Positions 33,745 to 42,798 of a stretch of DNA of 64,000 nucleotides are shown here, piece by piece; the first letter of the stretch is position 1; each line of letters opens with the position of its first letter. The stretch comes from DAOUJI01 sp965237875 (GTDB lineage Bacteria; Chloroflexota; Dehalococcoidia; Lucifugimonadales; JAGWBF01): positions 434,001 to 498,000 of the forward strand of contig CBDEGP010000001.1 of the NCBI GenBank assembly GCA_965237875.1, read 5' to 3'. The notes below the pieces were generated by a model, which did not search any database, was not told the origin of the DNA, and saw nothing but the letters and a program-made list of their open reading frames with translations. Both the position numbers and the translations under genes were made by a program.

Positions 33745-34314
33745 TCAACGACTGGTCCACGCGCCTCCGGTTGATGTGCCCAGGGGCGTATGGCCGAGGT
33801 TGGACCCGACGCGGGTGTGGAGTTCTGAGAGGTCTTGCCAATATTCTTGATAGTGACCGTCTTGGTCACCATCAAAGACGAAAGCATTCACAAGGAAGAA
33901 TGTCCGTGCTCGGTGGTATTCCGTGGTGTACACTCCATTCAAGCAGTTCGGTTCGGCGGCGTAACCCTCGGCGCCGCCGAAGAGGGCCTGTAGTTGGATT
34001 ATATCTTCCTCAACCCTGTCACCCGCAAAGATGAGTTTAAGCACACCTGGGTGGGGCCTTACGACGGGGTTATAGTCTGCTCGGGTTGGCATGAATAGGG
34101 TCCGAGGCAGTGGTAGGCTGTACTGCATTGCCGAAACGGGGCGGTCCAGCCGCTCCTTGTAGGAGATGCCTTTGCCGGCGTTGACCCGCGTCCTTTCACA
34201 CCGCTGTCCTGCTGCCAGAATGGCGGCGGCGTGCATTGCGGCTCTCGTCTTCTTCCTGGTCAGGCCCGCCGTCGCGTGCGCCCTATGCCGATCTTGTGGA
34301 AAGTCATGGAGCAT
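33745..34314 (-). CDS. Hypothetical protein, doubtful
   Basis: An open frame of 189 codons lies on the minus strand. Its C-terminal part (VVRPHPGVLKLIFAGDRVEE, then TEYHRARTFFLVNAFVFDGD) has a protein-like pattern, while the N-terminal part (Ala/Arg-rich) does not. A shorter product could start at ATG 34092. No ribosome binding site or domain supports it. It could be a real orphan gene, a decayed gene or chance. Confidence 0.25.
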   Translation of the reverse strand: MLHDFPQDRHRAHATAGLTRKKTRAAMHAAAILAAGQRCERTRVNAGKGISYKERLDRPVSAMQYSLPLPRTLFMPTRADYNPVVRPHPGVLKLIFAGDRVEEDIIQLQALFGGAEGYAAEPNCLNGVYTTEYHRARTFFLVNAFVFDGDQDGHYQEYWQDLSELHTRVGSNLGHTPLGTSTGGAWTSR

Positions 34315-34353
34315 GTACCGGGGTGGAATCAGTTGCCTTTGGAGGCCGCAGTT

Positions 34354-34704
34354 TTAGGATCTTATCTCCACGCCGCCAAAGAGACACAACCCGGTTAGGG
34401 TAAGTTGGCCCACGGGCGACGTGGGGGCGACGCGTTTGAATGCGACACCGCCGAAGACAGCCCTGGTTTGGACATTTACGGCCCAGTCTTCAGGGACTAG
34501 GAGCTTGACTCTGCCAAAGCTGGTTATGATGTTGATTGTCGCTCCGTCATCGGCAATGGTCGCGCGACGCAAGTCTATGTCGCTGCTACCGAAGGCAGCG
34601 GAAACCCGACCGCCTCGAAACTGCTGGCTGGTGATCTGGTTTTCACTGTCGCTGAAGAAACTGGTCATTCTTATGTTGGCGTCGGCAACCGCGTGCTTTG
34701 CCAT
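34354..34704 (-). CDS. LiaF C-terminal-type beta-helix domain protein
   Basis: The 116-residue protein is made of strand repeats: QQFRGGRVSAAFGSSDIDLR, DGATINIITSFGRVKLLVPE, NVQTRAVFGGVAFKR and LTGLCLFGGVEIRS. This is the repeated xVFGGVxI pattern of the C-terminal domain of LiaF/YvqF membrane-stress regulators and of shorter DUF1707-linked proteins. The transmembrane half of LiaF is absent, so this is a soluble stand-alone domain. ATG 34704 has AGGAGGAAAG about 8 nt upstream and a TATAAT box at 34737-34742. No LiaR/LiaS genes are nearby. Confidence 0.75.
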   Translation of the reverse strand: MAKHAVADANIRMTSFFSDSENQITSQQFRGGRVSAAFGSSDIDLRRATIADDGATINIITSFGRVKLLVPEDWAVNVQTRAVFGGVAFKRVAPTSPVGQLTLTGLCLFGGVEIRS

Positions 34705-34736
34705 ATCGCAAGCTTTCCTCCTGTGGGTATGGCATC

Positions 34737-34742
34737 ATTATA
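34737..34742 (-). promoter_or_regulatory. Probable -10 box for the LiaF-domain gene
   Basis: TATAAT is preceded directly by TG on the minus strand. No convincing -35 is seen. The predicted leader is about 25 nt. Confidence 0.4.
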
Positions 34743-34958
34743 CATCATACATAGAGCAAAGCTCATCCCCGGCTGTGGCTACTCACCTCAAAGGGAAGGT
34801 CGTGCTGACCCCCGTACTGCATGGCGCTTCAAAGACCGCACGGAATCCCCCAGCAGACTTCGGCCCACAGACGGGCCTAGCCAATACCTTGGAAGGTGCG
34901 GCGGAATGCCCCATAATGAGTGGGCCTTGCAGCGTTGCCTAAATGTTGCCTATATTGA

Positions 34959-35006
34959 GACCTCCCACCGAAAAGTTCGCAATACAGTACACTTAGGCCC
35001 ACCAAC
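34959..35006. repeat. Dispersed repeat, copy 2
   Basis: Second copy of the roughly 48-bp repeat at 1488-1535 (GACCTCCCACCGAAAAGTTC at its left end). It lies immediately upstream of the truncated LRR/dockerin-like gene. Confidence 0.7.
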
Positions 35007-35019
35007 CAAGGCCTTCCCC

Positions 35020-35643
35020 ATGTCCTTGTATCAGACTGCGGCGGCCTCCGCGTCATTAGGACTTCCCGCTGAGCTGGGCAGACTCTCCAACCTGGAACGG
35101 CTTTGCCTGTCGGGGAACCGGCTGACCGGGTGCGTTCCAGAGGGGTTGCGAGACGTGGCGGACAATGACTTTGCTGTGTTGGGTCTACCGTTCTGCCCCG
35201 CGCCGCAGAGCGCCCTGGCTGGCCTGAGCGTCGGGCCGAGGGCGCTCAGGGCGGAATTCGACCCGAGTCACACCGAATACACGACGACGACGGGCCTGTC
35301 GTCTGTCACGGTGACCGCCGCCATTGACGGAGACGCTGATGTCCGGTTCCTGGACGAAAACGGAAATGAAATGGGCGACGCCGACGCCGCTTTGCAAGGC
35401 CATCAGATCGAGCTCGGTCCCGGTGTCACCATCGTCGAGGTCGAAGTAACGTCGCAGGACGGTGCGGCGGCCAACACCTACACCGTCAAGGTGACCTACG
35501 AGGACTTGGCCGGTCGATACGACGTAGACGACGACGGGACCATAAACAGAGATGAAGCCGTCACGGCGGTGGTGGACCACTTCGACGGCGCCATCAGCAG
35601 AGACGAGGCGCTGGCCGTCATCATCCTCTACTTTGCCGGCTGA
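35020..35643 (+). pseudogene. Truncated surface protein: leucine-rich repeat, cadherin-like sandwich and dockerin-like tail
   Basis: The last roughly 200 codons of a larger secreted protein remain. There is one plant-type leucine-rich repeat (LPAELGRLSNLERLCLSGNRL), then a Cys-flanked cap. A cadherin-like beta-sandwich follows (LAGLSVGPRALRAEFDPSHT, then IVEVEVTSQDGAAANTYTVK). The tail is EF-hand/dockerin-like (RYDVDDDGTINRDEAVTAVV, then ISRDEALAVIILYFAG). There is no signal peptide and only one LRR, so the 5' end has been lost. The break coincides with the dispersed repeat just upstream. ATG 35020 is the first start in the family-like region but has no ribosome binding site. Confidence 0.7.
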
Positions 35644-35707
35644 TTGAGCGGGCTGGGATGGCGGGGCGAGGTTTGCTTACATAACGACGGAGCGAGACCT
35701 GCGGGAC

Positions 35708-36544
35708 CTAGTATGGCAGCCGAGTGTCCGAGTTTTCCCGGATGTAGTTGGCCTGCCGGACGCCGAAATCCTCCTGTAACTGCACGGTCAGCCCGCCGTC
35801 CACCACCAGTGAATGGCCGGTGATGAACGAGGCCTCGTCGGAACACAGAAATACAACGGCATTGGCGACGTCCTCCGGCTTCCCTAACTTTCTCAACGGA
35901 TACTGGTCCTCGAAGAAGCGCTCCCCTGACGGATTGTCGTTCCAGTCTGCCCGGATGCGCTCTGTGACGATATGTCCGGGGCAAATGGCGTTGACCCTGA
36001 TGCCCATAGGTCCGAAGTCGGTGGCCATCTGCCGCGTCACGCCGATTACCGCTGACTTGCCCGCCTCGTAGACGAGCTTTCCTGGGGCTGTCAGCAGGCC
36101 ATGCACCGACGAGATGTTGACGATGCTGCCGGCGCCTGTCTTCCGCATCTCAGGCACGGCGTACTTGACGGACAGGAATATGGACTTCACCAGCAAGGCC
36201 ATTCCGGCGTCCCACGCCTCTTCCGTTACTTCCAGCGCTCCGCCCTCACCGCCGCCGTGAGCGGGGCTGTAGGCGTTGTTGACCAGGATGTCCAGCCTGC
36301 CCCACAGCTGTGAGGCCCTCTCGATCATAGCCCTGATGTCGTCATGGCTGCCGGAGTCGGCCCTTAAGCTCTCGGCTGTGCCCCCTTTCCCGCGGATGGC
36401 CTTTACGTTGACCTCCGCAGTGGCCGCGTCTATATCCGCAATCAGCACATTGGCTCCCTCTTCCGCCAGCCTCCGCGCCGTACTGCCGCCGATGCCCTGT
36501 GCGCCGCCTGTGACGATGGCCGCTTGGCCGTCGAGTCTACCCAT
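35708..36544 (-). CDS. Short-chain dehydrogenase/reductase (classical SDR)
   Basis: The 278-residue protein has AAIVTGGAQGIGGSTARRLA (cofactor loop), LIADIDAA (Asp favouring NAD), LDILVNNAYSP (NNAG variant NNAY), SIVNISSVHG (catalytic Ser), YEAGKSA (catalytic Tyr and Lys) and GHSLVVDGG. A C-terminal extension of about 25 residues (QLQEDFGVRQANYIRENSDT) is unusual. ATG 36544 has GGAGGTGAGC upstream. It is monocistronic. The substrate is not inferable. The NNAY change in the third motif is uncommon but occurs in active members. Confidence 0.9.
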   Translation of the reverse strand: MGRLDGQAAIVTGGAQGIGGSTARRLAEEGANVLIADIDAATAEVNVKAIRGKGGTAESLRADSGSHDDIRAMIERASQLWGRLDILVNNAYSPAHGGGEGGALEVTEEAWDAGMALLVKSIFLSVKYAVPEMRKTGAGSIVNISSVHGLLTAPGKLVYEAGKSAVIGVTRQMATDFGPMGIRVNAICPGHIVTERIRADWNDNPSGERFFEDQYPLRKLGKPEDVANAVVFLCSDEASFITGHSLVVDGGLTVQLQEDFGVRQANYIRENSDTRLPY

Positions 36545-36679
36545 TGCTCACCTCCATGCACGAGGTCCTTTATTCTACGTGGTTGACTTTGACGAGTTCT
36601 TTGAGCCGGTGGAGCGAATCTCACGCATGAGACATTCTTCAACCATCGGCTGGGGCCGTGCCGCTCCGAGGGCGGGCAG

Positions 36680-38521
36680 CTACTCTGAGCGGCGTTCGAG
36701 CCTTGTGGGAGTATCGGCGATGAAGCCGGAGAGATTCAGGGCGGTGTGAATCAGGCCGGTGTGCGAGTAGGCTTGGGGAAAGTTGCCCAGCTGCCGGTTG
36801 GCGGCAGGGTCGAACATTTCGGCGAAGAGGCCCAGGTGGTTGGCGCGGTTGGTGATCATGTCGTGGAAGTAATCTAAAGCCCGGTCGGTCTGCCCTGTGT
36901 AGATAAGGTTTCCAATCAGCCAGAAACTCAGCAGAGTGAAGGCGCCTTCCCGCTGGCCTTCCAGACCGTCGTCCGTTTCTTCCGGCAAGTAGCGCCAGAC
37001 GAGGGGGCCGTCGGTCAGTTCGCGTTCGATGGCGTCCACGTTTTGTCGAACGCGTGGGTCGTCGCGCGGGACCAGTCCCAAGAAAGGTATTGCCAGGTTG
37101 GAGGCGTCCAGGGCTTCGTTGCCGTATCGCTGCCGGAATGCCTGCTTAGCGGGACTCCATCCCGAGTCCAGAATTTCGGACTTGATGCCGTCGGCGGCCA
37201 GAGACCAGCGCCTGTACAATCGTCGACGCCCCCTGGCGGCGGCAATGTAGGCGGCATAGTCGAGAGCGGCCCAACACATCACCTTGGAATACACGAAGTG
37301 CTGCTGGTCGCCGCGCACTTCCCACACGCCCCGGTCTTTTCGCCGCCAATTGCCCATAACGGTTTCCGCCAGAGAGTTGACCAGCTCCCAGGCTTCCGCC
37401 GGTATCTCTCCGTGAAGCGTCAGCAGGGAATGGATGGAGAGGATGACTTCCCCGAAAACGTCCAGTTGAAGATGCTCGGCCGCAGCGTTTCCGATACGGA
37501 CGGGACGGGAGTCCTCATACCCGTTCAGATGGTCGAGCGTATGTTCCTGGAGCGATGAATTGGGGCTGATGCCGTAAACGATGCGAGTTTTCCGCCGGCC
37601 TAGCTGGCACTGTTCCAAGAGCCAGTGGATGTAGCGGTCGGCCCCGTAGGCGTCTCCCAAACGATAGAGAATATCCACGGTGAAGGCTGTGTCGCGCAGC
37701 CAGGAGAAGCGGTAGTCCCAGTTGCGCGAGCCGCCGACAGTCTCCGGCAGGCTGGTCGTGGGCGACGCGACGATGGCTCCGGTGCGCTGGTACATCATAA
37801 GGTGAAGCGCCAGGAAGGAGCGTACAACGGAGTCTCGCCACAGTCCTTGATAGTTCATTCTGGCCACCAACGCCCGCCAGTAGCGCTGCGTGTGGTCCAG
37901 CTTCTCGGCGGTGCGCCGCCGTTCGAGGCTGGCCGGGCGGCCGTGGCCGTAGGACAGCACGAAGGTGGCTGTTTGTCCTTCGGTGAGGGTGAAATCGCAC
38001 ACGACGCCCCGCTCGTCAAAGGGCAGGGGTATGCTGGCCAGCAGGGTGAGGGTCTGGCGGCCTCCCCGGGCTTGAAGTGCAGCCCCGGCGGAATCGCTGC
38101 GCAGCAGGCGAAAGCTGGGGATGGTGCGGGCGTAGTCGTGTCTGGGTTGGAAATCGCAGCGCATCTCGACCTCTCCTGCGAGGCAGGAAACTATGCGGTG
38201 GATTTCGTGGGGAGCTTCGGGAGGCGTTTCCGGGTTGTCGTCGTGGTCGTCGGGGGCGGGCATGAAGTCGGTGACGGAGACTGTTCCGGAGCTTGTTCGG
38301 AAAGTGGTCTCGAGGACGTTGGTGTCGACTACGTACTCTTGCCGGGTTTCGATGATGGCGGCGGTGGGACTAATGCTGAAGCGTCCCCCGACCTCCGTGT
38401 CGAGAATGGCGGCAAAGACGCTGGGGGAGTCGAAGCGCGGAAAGCAACACCAATCAACGGAGCCGTCGGTCCCGACAAGCGCCGCCGAGGACATGTTGCC
38501 TATCAGTCCGTAGTTGTACAA
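36680..38521 (-). CDS. Glycoside hydrolase family 15 protein (glucoamylase/trehalase-like)
   Basis: The 613-residue cytoplasmic protein starts YNYGLIGNMSSAALVGTDGS, then VDWCCFPRFDSPSVFAAILD, as in bacterial GH15 proteins. The (alpha/alpha)6 barrel includes SRNWDYRFSWLRDTAFTVDI (substrate-binding and first acid region), EGQREGAFTLLSFWLIGNL (second Glu) and GNFPQAYSHTGLIHTALNLS. Family members hydrolyse trehalose, starch or related alpha-glucosides by inversion. The start is TTG 38521 without a clear ribosome binding site, so a few residues may differ. It stands alone. Length is usual for the family. Confidence 0.92.
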   Translation of the reverse strand: MYNYGLIGNMSSAALVGTDGSVDWCCFPRFDSPSVFAAILDTEVGGRFSISPTAAIIETRQEYVVDTNVLETTFRTSSGTVSVTDFMPAPDDHDDNPETPPEAPHEIHRIVSCLAGEVEMRCDFQPRHDYARTIPSFRLLRSDSAGAALQARGGRQTLTLLASIPLPFDERGVVCDFTLTEGQTATFVLSYGHGRPASLERRRTAEKLDHTQRYWRALVARMNYQGLWRDSVVRSFLALHLMMYQRTGAIVASPTTSLPETVGGSRNWDYRFSWLRDTAFTVDILYRLGDAYGADRYIHWLLEQCQLGRRKTRIVYGISPNSSLQEHTLDHLNGYEDSRPVRIGNAAAEHLQLDVFGEVILSIHSLLTLHGEIPAEAWELVNSLAETVMGNWRRKDRGVWEVRGDQQHFVYSKVMCWAALDYAAYIAAARGRRRLYRRWSLAADGIKSEILDSGWSPAKQAFRQRYGNEALDASNLAIPFLGLVPRDDPRVRQNVDAIERELTDGPLVWRYLPEETDDGLEGQREGAFTLLSFWLIGNLIYTGQTDRALDYFHDMITNRANHLGLFAEMFDPAANRQLGNFPQAYSHTGLIHTALNLSGFIADTPTRLERRSE

Positions 38522-38688
38522 GCTTGGTGTGGGTTGCAGCGGTTCTGGTTGATTAAGATGAATCTATCACCGCAACGCGGAATTATGCAACGAATAGTCC
38601 ACGTCTTTTTAGCCGACGTTGTTTCGTCCTGAACGAAGCGCAGTCGGAGGACAGGCTATTCAACCTCGCCGAATTGCTGCTTGCCGCC

Positions 38689-40548
38689 CTAAAGGTCCGT
38701 GCGGTACAGGTAGCGGGTGTCCCAGACGGCATACAGGGTGGGCGTGAGATTGCCGAAGACGTTTCGGACCGCGCTCAGCCGTTCGGAGAGCGTCGTGTAG
38801 ATGACAGGGACGTTCTCGGCGGCGACCTCCTGGGCGCGGCGATAGTGACCCACCCGCCTGCTGCGGTCCAGTTCCTGGCTGCCCGTGACGTACAGCTCGT
38901 CTATTTCGGCTTCCCATTCCGTCGCCGGCTGCGGCTGGTTGGGGTTCCACAGGTGCAGGTCCTCGCTGCTGTGCCAGAGATTGATGCCGCCGTAAGGGTC
39001 CGTTCCGCCGGTGAATCCGATGATCATAGCCTCCCAGTCGTAGGAGTCGGTCAGCTGCGAGACGAGGTCGCCGAACTCAACCAGCTTATAGTCCACCTTG
39101 AGGCCGATCTTCTCCATGCCCTGGCTGACTATCGTGCCGACCTTTTCGCGCACGCTGTTGCCCGTGTTGGTCACCAGCGAGAACTCTATGGCGGCGCCCT
39201 GGCTGTCTTCTCGTATCCCGTCCCCGTCGGTGTCAGTCCATCCGATGCCGTCCAGGATTTCGTTGGCCTTCTCCAAGTCGTATTCGTATCTGCGCACGTC
39301 CGGGTTGTGGAAGTCGCCCGCGGCCGGACTTATGGAGGCCGATTGGGGATAGCCGAGGCCATGCTGCACGTCGCTTATGATCGTGTCCTTGTCGACGCTG
39401 TGCGCGACGGCCTGTCGGAACTCCTTGCTGCGGAACCACTCCAGCTTCTCGGGCGCTAGATAGAGTTCACCGGTGTCCGGGTTCTTGCCGGGATTCATGT
39501 TGAATCCCAGGAACGTCGTCCCGAAAGCGGGGCCCCGCTTGTATATAGCGAAGTTCCCTTCTTCCTGGAGCGGTTCGAGCTCTGCGAACTCTTCTCCCAG
39601 GACCCCGTGGGCGTCCGATTCACCCGCCAGGAACTTGGCAAGCTCGGTCTCCAGGTCGGGAACGATGACGTGGACGACTTGGTCTAGGTACGGCAGGCTG
39701 TTTCCCGCTTCGTCCTTGAGCCAGTAGTTCGGGTTGCGCCGCATGACCACGCGGGCCCCGGGTTCGTAGCGTTCGATGGTGAACGGTCCTGTGCCTATCA
39801 CCTCGGCCGGGTCTGCATCGATGTCCCACGTCGAGGTGAAGGAGCCGTCGTCCACGCGCTTCTCGAGGATATGCCTCGGATATATCGCTGTGCCCATGGA
39901 GCGGAGGAACGGGGCGAATGACACGGGGAGGACGCATTCGACGGTGTAGTCGTCCAGCGCCCTGACGGTCATCTTCGCTTCCTTCCACCCGCCGCTCTCC
40001 TCGTCGGGGAACCGGAAGTTGAATGTCGAGCGGCTGCTGGCGGGGATGTCGTCGTTGTAGATAATCCGGTTGAAGGTGAAGTCCACGTCGTGGGCGGTGA
40101 AGGGCTGCCCGTCGTGCCAGGTTACGTCCCTCCGAATGTGGAATGTCCACGTCAGGCCGTCATCCGAACCCTCCCAGGACTCCCCAAGAGCCGGTTTCAC
40201 CTCGTCGGTCAGCCACGAGGTCTCGGTCAGGCCCTCGAAGAGATGCCCCAAGACGCCCGACGACGAGGCGTCGTTGGCAATGGCAAGATTCAGGGTAAGC
40301 GGCTCGGAAATGGTGGTGAACGTCAGGCTCCCGCCCTGTTTTCCAAGGGTGTACTCGAACTCCTCCGCGTTCTTCCTGAGCTGGTCGACTATCGTGGTCT
40401 CGCCGGCGGGTCCGGGCTCGGTCTCGTCGGAGCAGGCGACCATCATGAGCAGGGACGAAACCAGAAGAATGGCAAGGACCCACTGGAGTGTGAATTTATA
40501 TGCTCTCATATTCATCGGTGAAATAGGTGTGTCCCGGTATAGCGTCAT
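38689..40548 (-). CDS. Peptide-type ABC transporter substrate-binding lipoprotein (SBP family 5)
   Basis: The product has 619 residues (608 if translation starts at ATG 40515). The lipoprotein signal VLAILLVSSLLMMVAC ends at Cys39. The SBP_bac_5 domain shows LTFTTISEPLTLNLAIANDA, DGLTWTFHIRRDVTWHDGQP, VIGTGPFTIERYEPG, FRQAVAHSVDKDTIISDV and a Ca-binding-like loop DTDGDGIRED. It binds a peptide or similar solute outside the cytoplasmic membrane. No permease or ATPase is adjacent. It begins 18 bp after the stop of the histidine kinase, on the same strand, so it is probably the sixth gene of the signalling operon, perhaps as a target or accessory sensor. Confidence 0.9.
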   Translation of the reverse strand: MTLYRDTPISPMNMRAYKFTLQWVLAILLVSSLLMMVACSDETEPGPAGETTIVDQLRKNAEEFEYTLGKQGGSLTFTTISEPLTLNLAIANDASSSGVLGHLFEGLTETSWLTDEVKPALGESWEGSDDGLTWTFHIRRDVTWHDGQPFTAHDVDFTFNRIIYNDDIPASSRSTFNFRFPDEESGGWKEAKMTVRALDDYTVECVLPVSFAPFLRSMGTAIYPRHILEKRVDDGSFTSTWDIDADPAEVIGTGPFTIERYEPGARVVMRRNPNYWLKDEAGNSLPYLDQVVHVIVPDLETELAKFLAGESDAHGVLGEEFAELEPLQEEGNFAIYKRGPAFGTTFLGFNMNPGKNPDTGELYLAPEKLEWFRSKEFRQAVAHSVDKDTIISDVQHGLGYPQSASISPAAGDFHNPDVRRYEYDLEKANEILDGIGWTDTDGDGIREDSQGAAIEFSLVTNTGNSVREKVGTIVSQGMEKIGLKVDYKLVEFGDLVSQLTDSYDWEAMIIGFTGGTDPYGGINLWHSSEDLHLWNPNQPQPATEWEAEIDELYVTGSQELDRSRRVGHYRRAQEVAAENVPVIYTTLSERLSAVRNVFGNLTPTLYAVWDTRYLYRTDL

Positions 40549-40566
40549 TTGTCGGCCTAGAGAAGT

Positions 40567-42798
40567 CTACTGGGTCTGGCCTTCCGGAGAATCGGTCTCA
40601 TCCCCGGCGGCGACCAACATGCCGGTCAAGGGCAGCTCTACGGTCATCTGGGTGAATTCGCCGGGCTCCGACTCCACCCGGATGGAACCGCCGTGCTGGC
40701 GCACGATGTCATTGCATAGCGACAGCCCCAGGCCTGTGCCCTTGTCAGTGGGTTTGGTCGTAAAGAACGGATTGAAGATCTTTTCAATGACCTCGGGGGG
40801 CATTCCGGACCCGTTGTCCCGGATGCCGACTTCGGCCCGCTCCTCGGTGCGTCGGGTGGTCAACCATAATGTCGGCATGTATCCGCCGGACTCCCCGTTT
40901 TCTAAGGCTGCGCGCCGTTTCTCGTCGGTGGCGTAGCAGGCGTTGCTCACCATATTCAGGAATACACGGCCAAGGTCCTGCGGGATCACCTCCAGATCGC
41001 CCATCTCCGGGTCCAAGTCCAACTGTATATCGAGTTGGAACTCCGAGTCCATGGCCCGTGTGCTGTGGTAAGCCAGACGCGCGTGTTCTTCCACAAGCTG
41101 GTTGATGTCAGCGGGTTGAGGCGCCCCGGGACCCCGGCTCATGGAAAGCATGTCGTGCACGATTCGGTTGGCGCGGTCGCCGTGGGACTGTATGCGCTCC
41201 AGGTTGCCGCTCAGGTCTTGAGAGATTTCCTTGATGAGGCTGCGGCGCTCCTGGGTCAACTCATCTTCGCTTTCGTCCAGGGTCTCCTGCAACTCAACCA
41301 GCAGCTCCCCGGAAACCTGCGAGAAGTTCTTCACGAAGTTCAGCGGGTTCCGAATTTCATGGGCCACGCCCGCCGTAAGCTCACCCAAAGCCGCTAATTT
41401 CTCGCGCATGACGATCTGGTCTTGGGCCGTGCGCAGCTCGGCCAACACGCCCTCAAGCTCGTCGTTCTTGCCCCGCAACTCCTCCGCCAGCTTCTCCACC
41501 AGGTTCAGACGTTGGACCTCCAAGGCATGGCGGCGGAACACTTCGAGAGCGGCGGCCATGTCGGCTACCTCGTCCCGTCCTGGAATCTCGACCCGGGTTT
41601 CCAGGTCGCCCCCGGCCATGCGCCGCATCCAACCGGACAGCATTTCCAGACGCCGCAGCAACACCCGGCCCACGAACAGCCAGGCGATGAGCAACGCTCC
41701 GCCGATGCTGATGCCGCTGATGGCCAACAACAGAGTACGGCCCGTCAGGACCGCTTGTTCGGAAGCCGTGGTGGCCTCTTGTGCGTTCAATTGGGCCTCG
41801 GCCACCAGTCCATCCACCTGTTCGACCAGGTCAACTGCGATGCCGCGGTTGTCAGCCAGCAAGTCCGCCTGAAGCTCGGAGAGAGTCAACACTCGAAAGC
41901 TTAAGTCGAAGGCGCTCTGATCATACAACCCCAGCTCCAGCAACCGCCCAAAGAGGGGGGCAAGCTCTGCGTGCAGCGGGGAGTCCTTCAGGGATTCCAG
42001 ATTCCTTTCTATATGGCCCGCGGAGGACTCGAACCGCTCCCGCAGAGGCTCGACCGTGGCAGGATCGGACAGGGTGAACGCGCTGGCCAGCAATTGCGTC
42101 GCTATGTTGGCGTGGGCTTGGAGCTCGGCCAGGTAACGGAAGTGGGCTATCTGCTCCTCCGAGAAATGGACGTCGCGCGGCTCAGGTAGAAGAGAATCGA
42201 CATCGCTGGCCGCCAAAGGCGTTTCCGGTTTTCGGTAGCCGGTCATCGTATAGAAGAACTGATCGTCAATGGCCGGGTTTATAGTCGATTCCAGTTTAGC
42301 CCTAAGACCGGGTTGGTCCTTGTCTCCGGAAAGTTCCAGGCTCACGGCGTGGGTGCGCTCGGAAAGCTCGAAACGCTCCAGCGTACTGCCCTCCACCGAT
42401 TGGATGTTCTGAACCAACAAATCGGCGCCGGAACGGATGCGCTCGAACCGTTCGTCATCCCCGCCTCCTTCCAGACGGGCCAGCTCTTCTTCGAATCCCC
42501 TGTGCGCCTCGGCGATGCCGGAAGAGACTTGGGAGAATTCGTCGCGGGTCTCAGACGCGGTCAGGCTTGGCGCCGCCGCCGCCAGGATTCCGCCATAGCG
42601 CGCCACCCCGAACGCCGCCGCCATCGATGGCACGCTCTCCTCGTTCACCCGGCCCTGTGCGTCGCCCACGCTGTCGAACGAGAACCATCCGACAAGACTG
42701 GCGGCTATGGTGAGGAGGACCCCTCCGCCCAACGCGATGTACAGCTGGGTGGAGATGCGATACCGGAGGTTGAGAAGGCGTTTCAGACGCTCGTTCAT
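40567..42798 (-). CDS. Membrane sensor histidine kinase with HAMP domain
   Basis: The product has 743 residues. The first membrane segment is at about 20-42 (YIALGGGVLLTIAASLVGWF), with a large, mostly helical extracytoplasmic region to about 350. The second membrane segment is at about 350-377 (LLLAISGISIGGALLIAWLF), followed by HAMP and a short coiled coil. HisKA has the phosphorylated His in GELTAGVAHEIRNPLNFVKN (near 479). The HATPase shows NMVSNACYAT, DNGSGMPPE, FFTTKPTDKGTGLGLSLCND. ATG 42798 overlaps the stop of the binding-protein gene by 4 nt. The binding protein may be its ligand receptor. No stand-alone response regulator follows; the receiver in the PP2C protein of the same operon is the likely partner. 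Confidence 0.93.
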   Translation of the reverse strand: MNERLKRLLNLRYRISTQLYIALGGGVLLTIAASLVGWFSFDSVGDAQGRVNEESVPSMAAAFGVARYGGILAAAAPSLTASETRDEFSQVSSGIAEAHRGFEEELARLEGGGDDERFERIRSGADLLVQNIQSVEGSTLERFELSERTHAVSLELSGDKDQPGLRAKLESTINPAIDDQFFYTMTGYRKPETPLAASDVDSLLPEPRDVHFSEEQIAHFRYLAELQAHANIATQLLASAFTLSDPATVEPLRERFESSAGHIERNLESLKDSPLHAELAPLFGRLLELGLYDQSAFDLSFRVLTLSELQADLLADNRGIAVDLVEQVDGLVAEAQLNAQEATTASEQAVLTGRTLLLAISGISIGGALLIAWLFVGRVLLRRLEMLSGWMRRMAGGDLETRVEIPGRDEVADMAAALEVFRRHALEVQRLNLVEKLAEELRGKNDELEGVLAELRTAQDQIVMREKLAALGELTAGVAHEIRNPLNFVKNFSQVSGELLVELQETLDESEDELTQERRSLIKEISQDLSGNLERIQSHGDRANRIVHDMLSMSRGPGAPQPADINQLVEEHARLAYHSTRAMDSEFQLDIQLDLDPEMGDLEVIPQDLGRVFLNMVSNACYATDEKRRAALENGESGGYMPTLWLTTRRTEERAEVGIRDNGSGMPPEVIEKIFNPFFTTKPTDKGTGLGLSLCNDIVRQHGGSIRVESEPGEFTQMTVELPLTGMLVAAGDETDSPEGQTQ

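Larger units (their letters stand above)
34705..35019. other. Intergenic region with dispersed repeat
   Basis: About 315 bp. It holds the promoter of the minus-strand gene and, at the right end, the repeat copy at 34959-35006. An open frame crosses it in phase with the following LRR remnant but has no protein-like features here. Confidence 0.45.
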
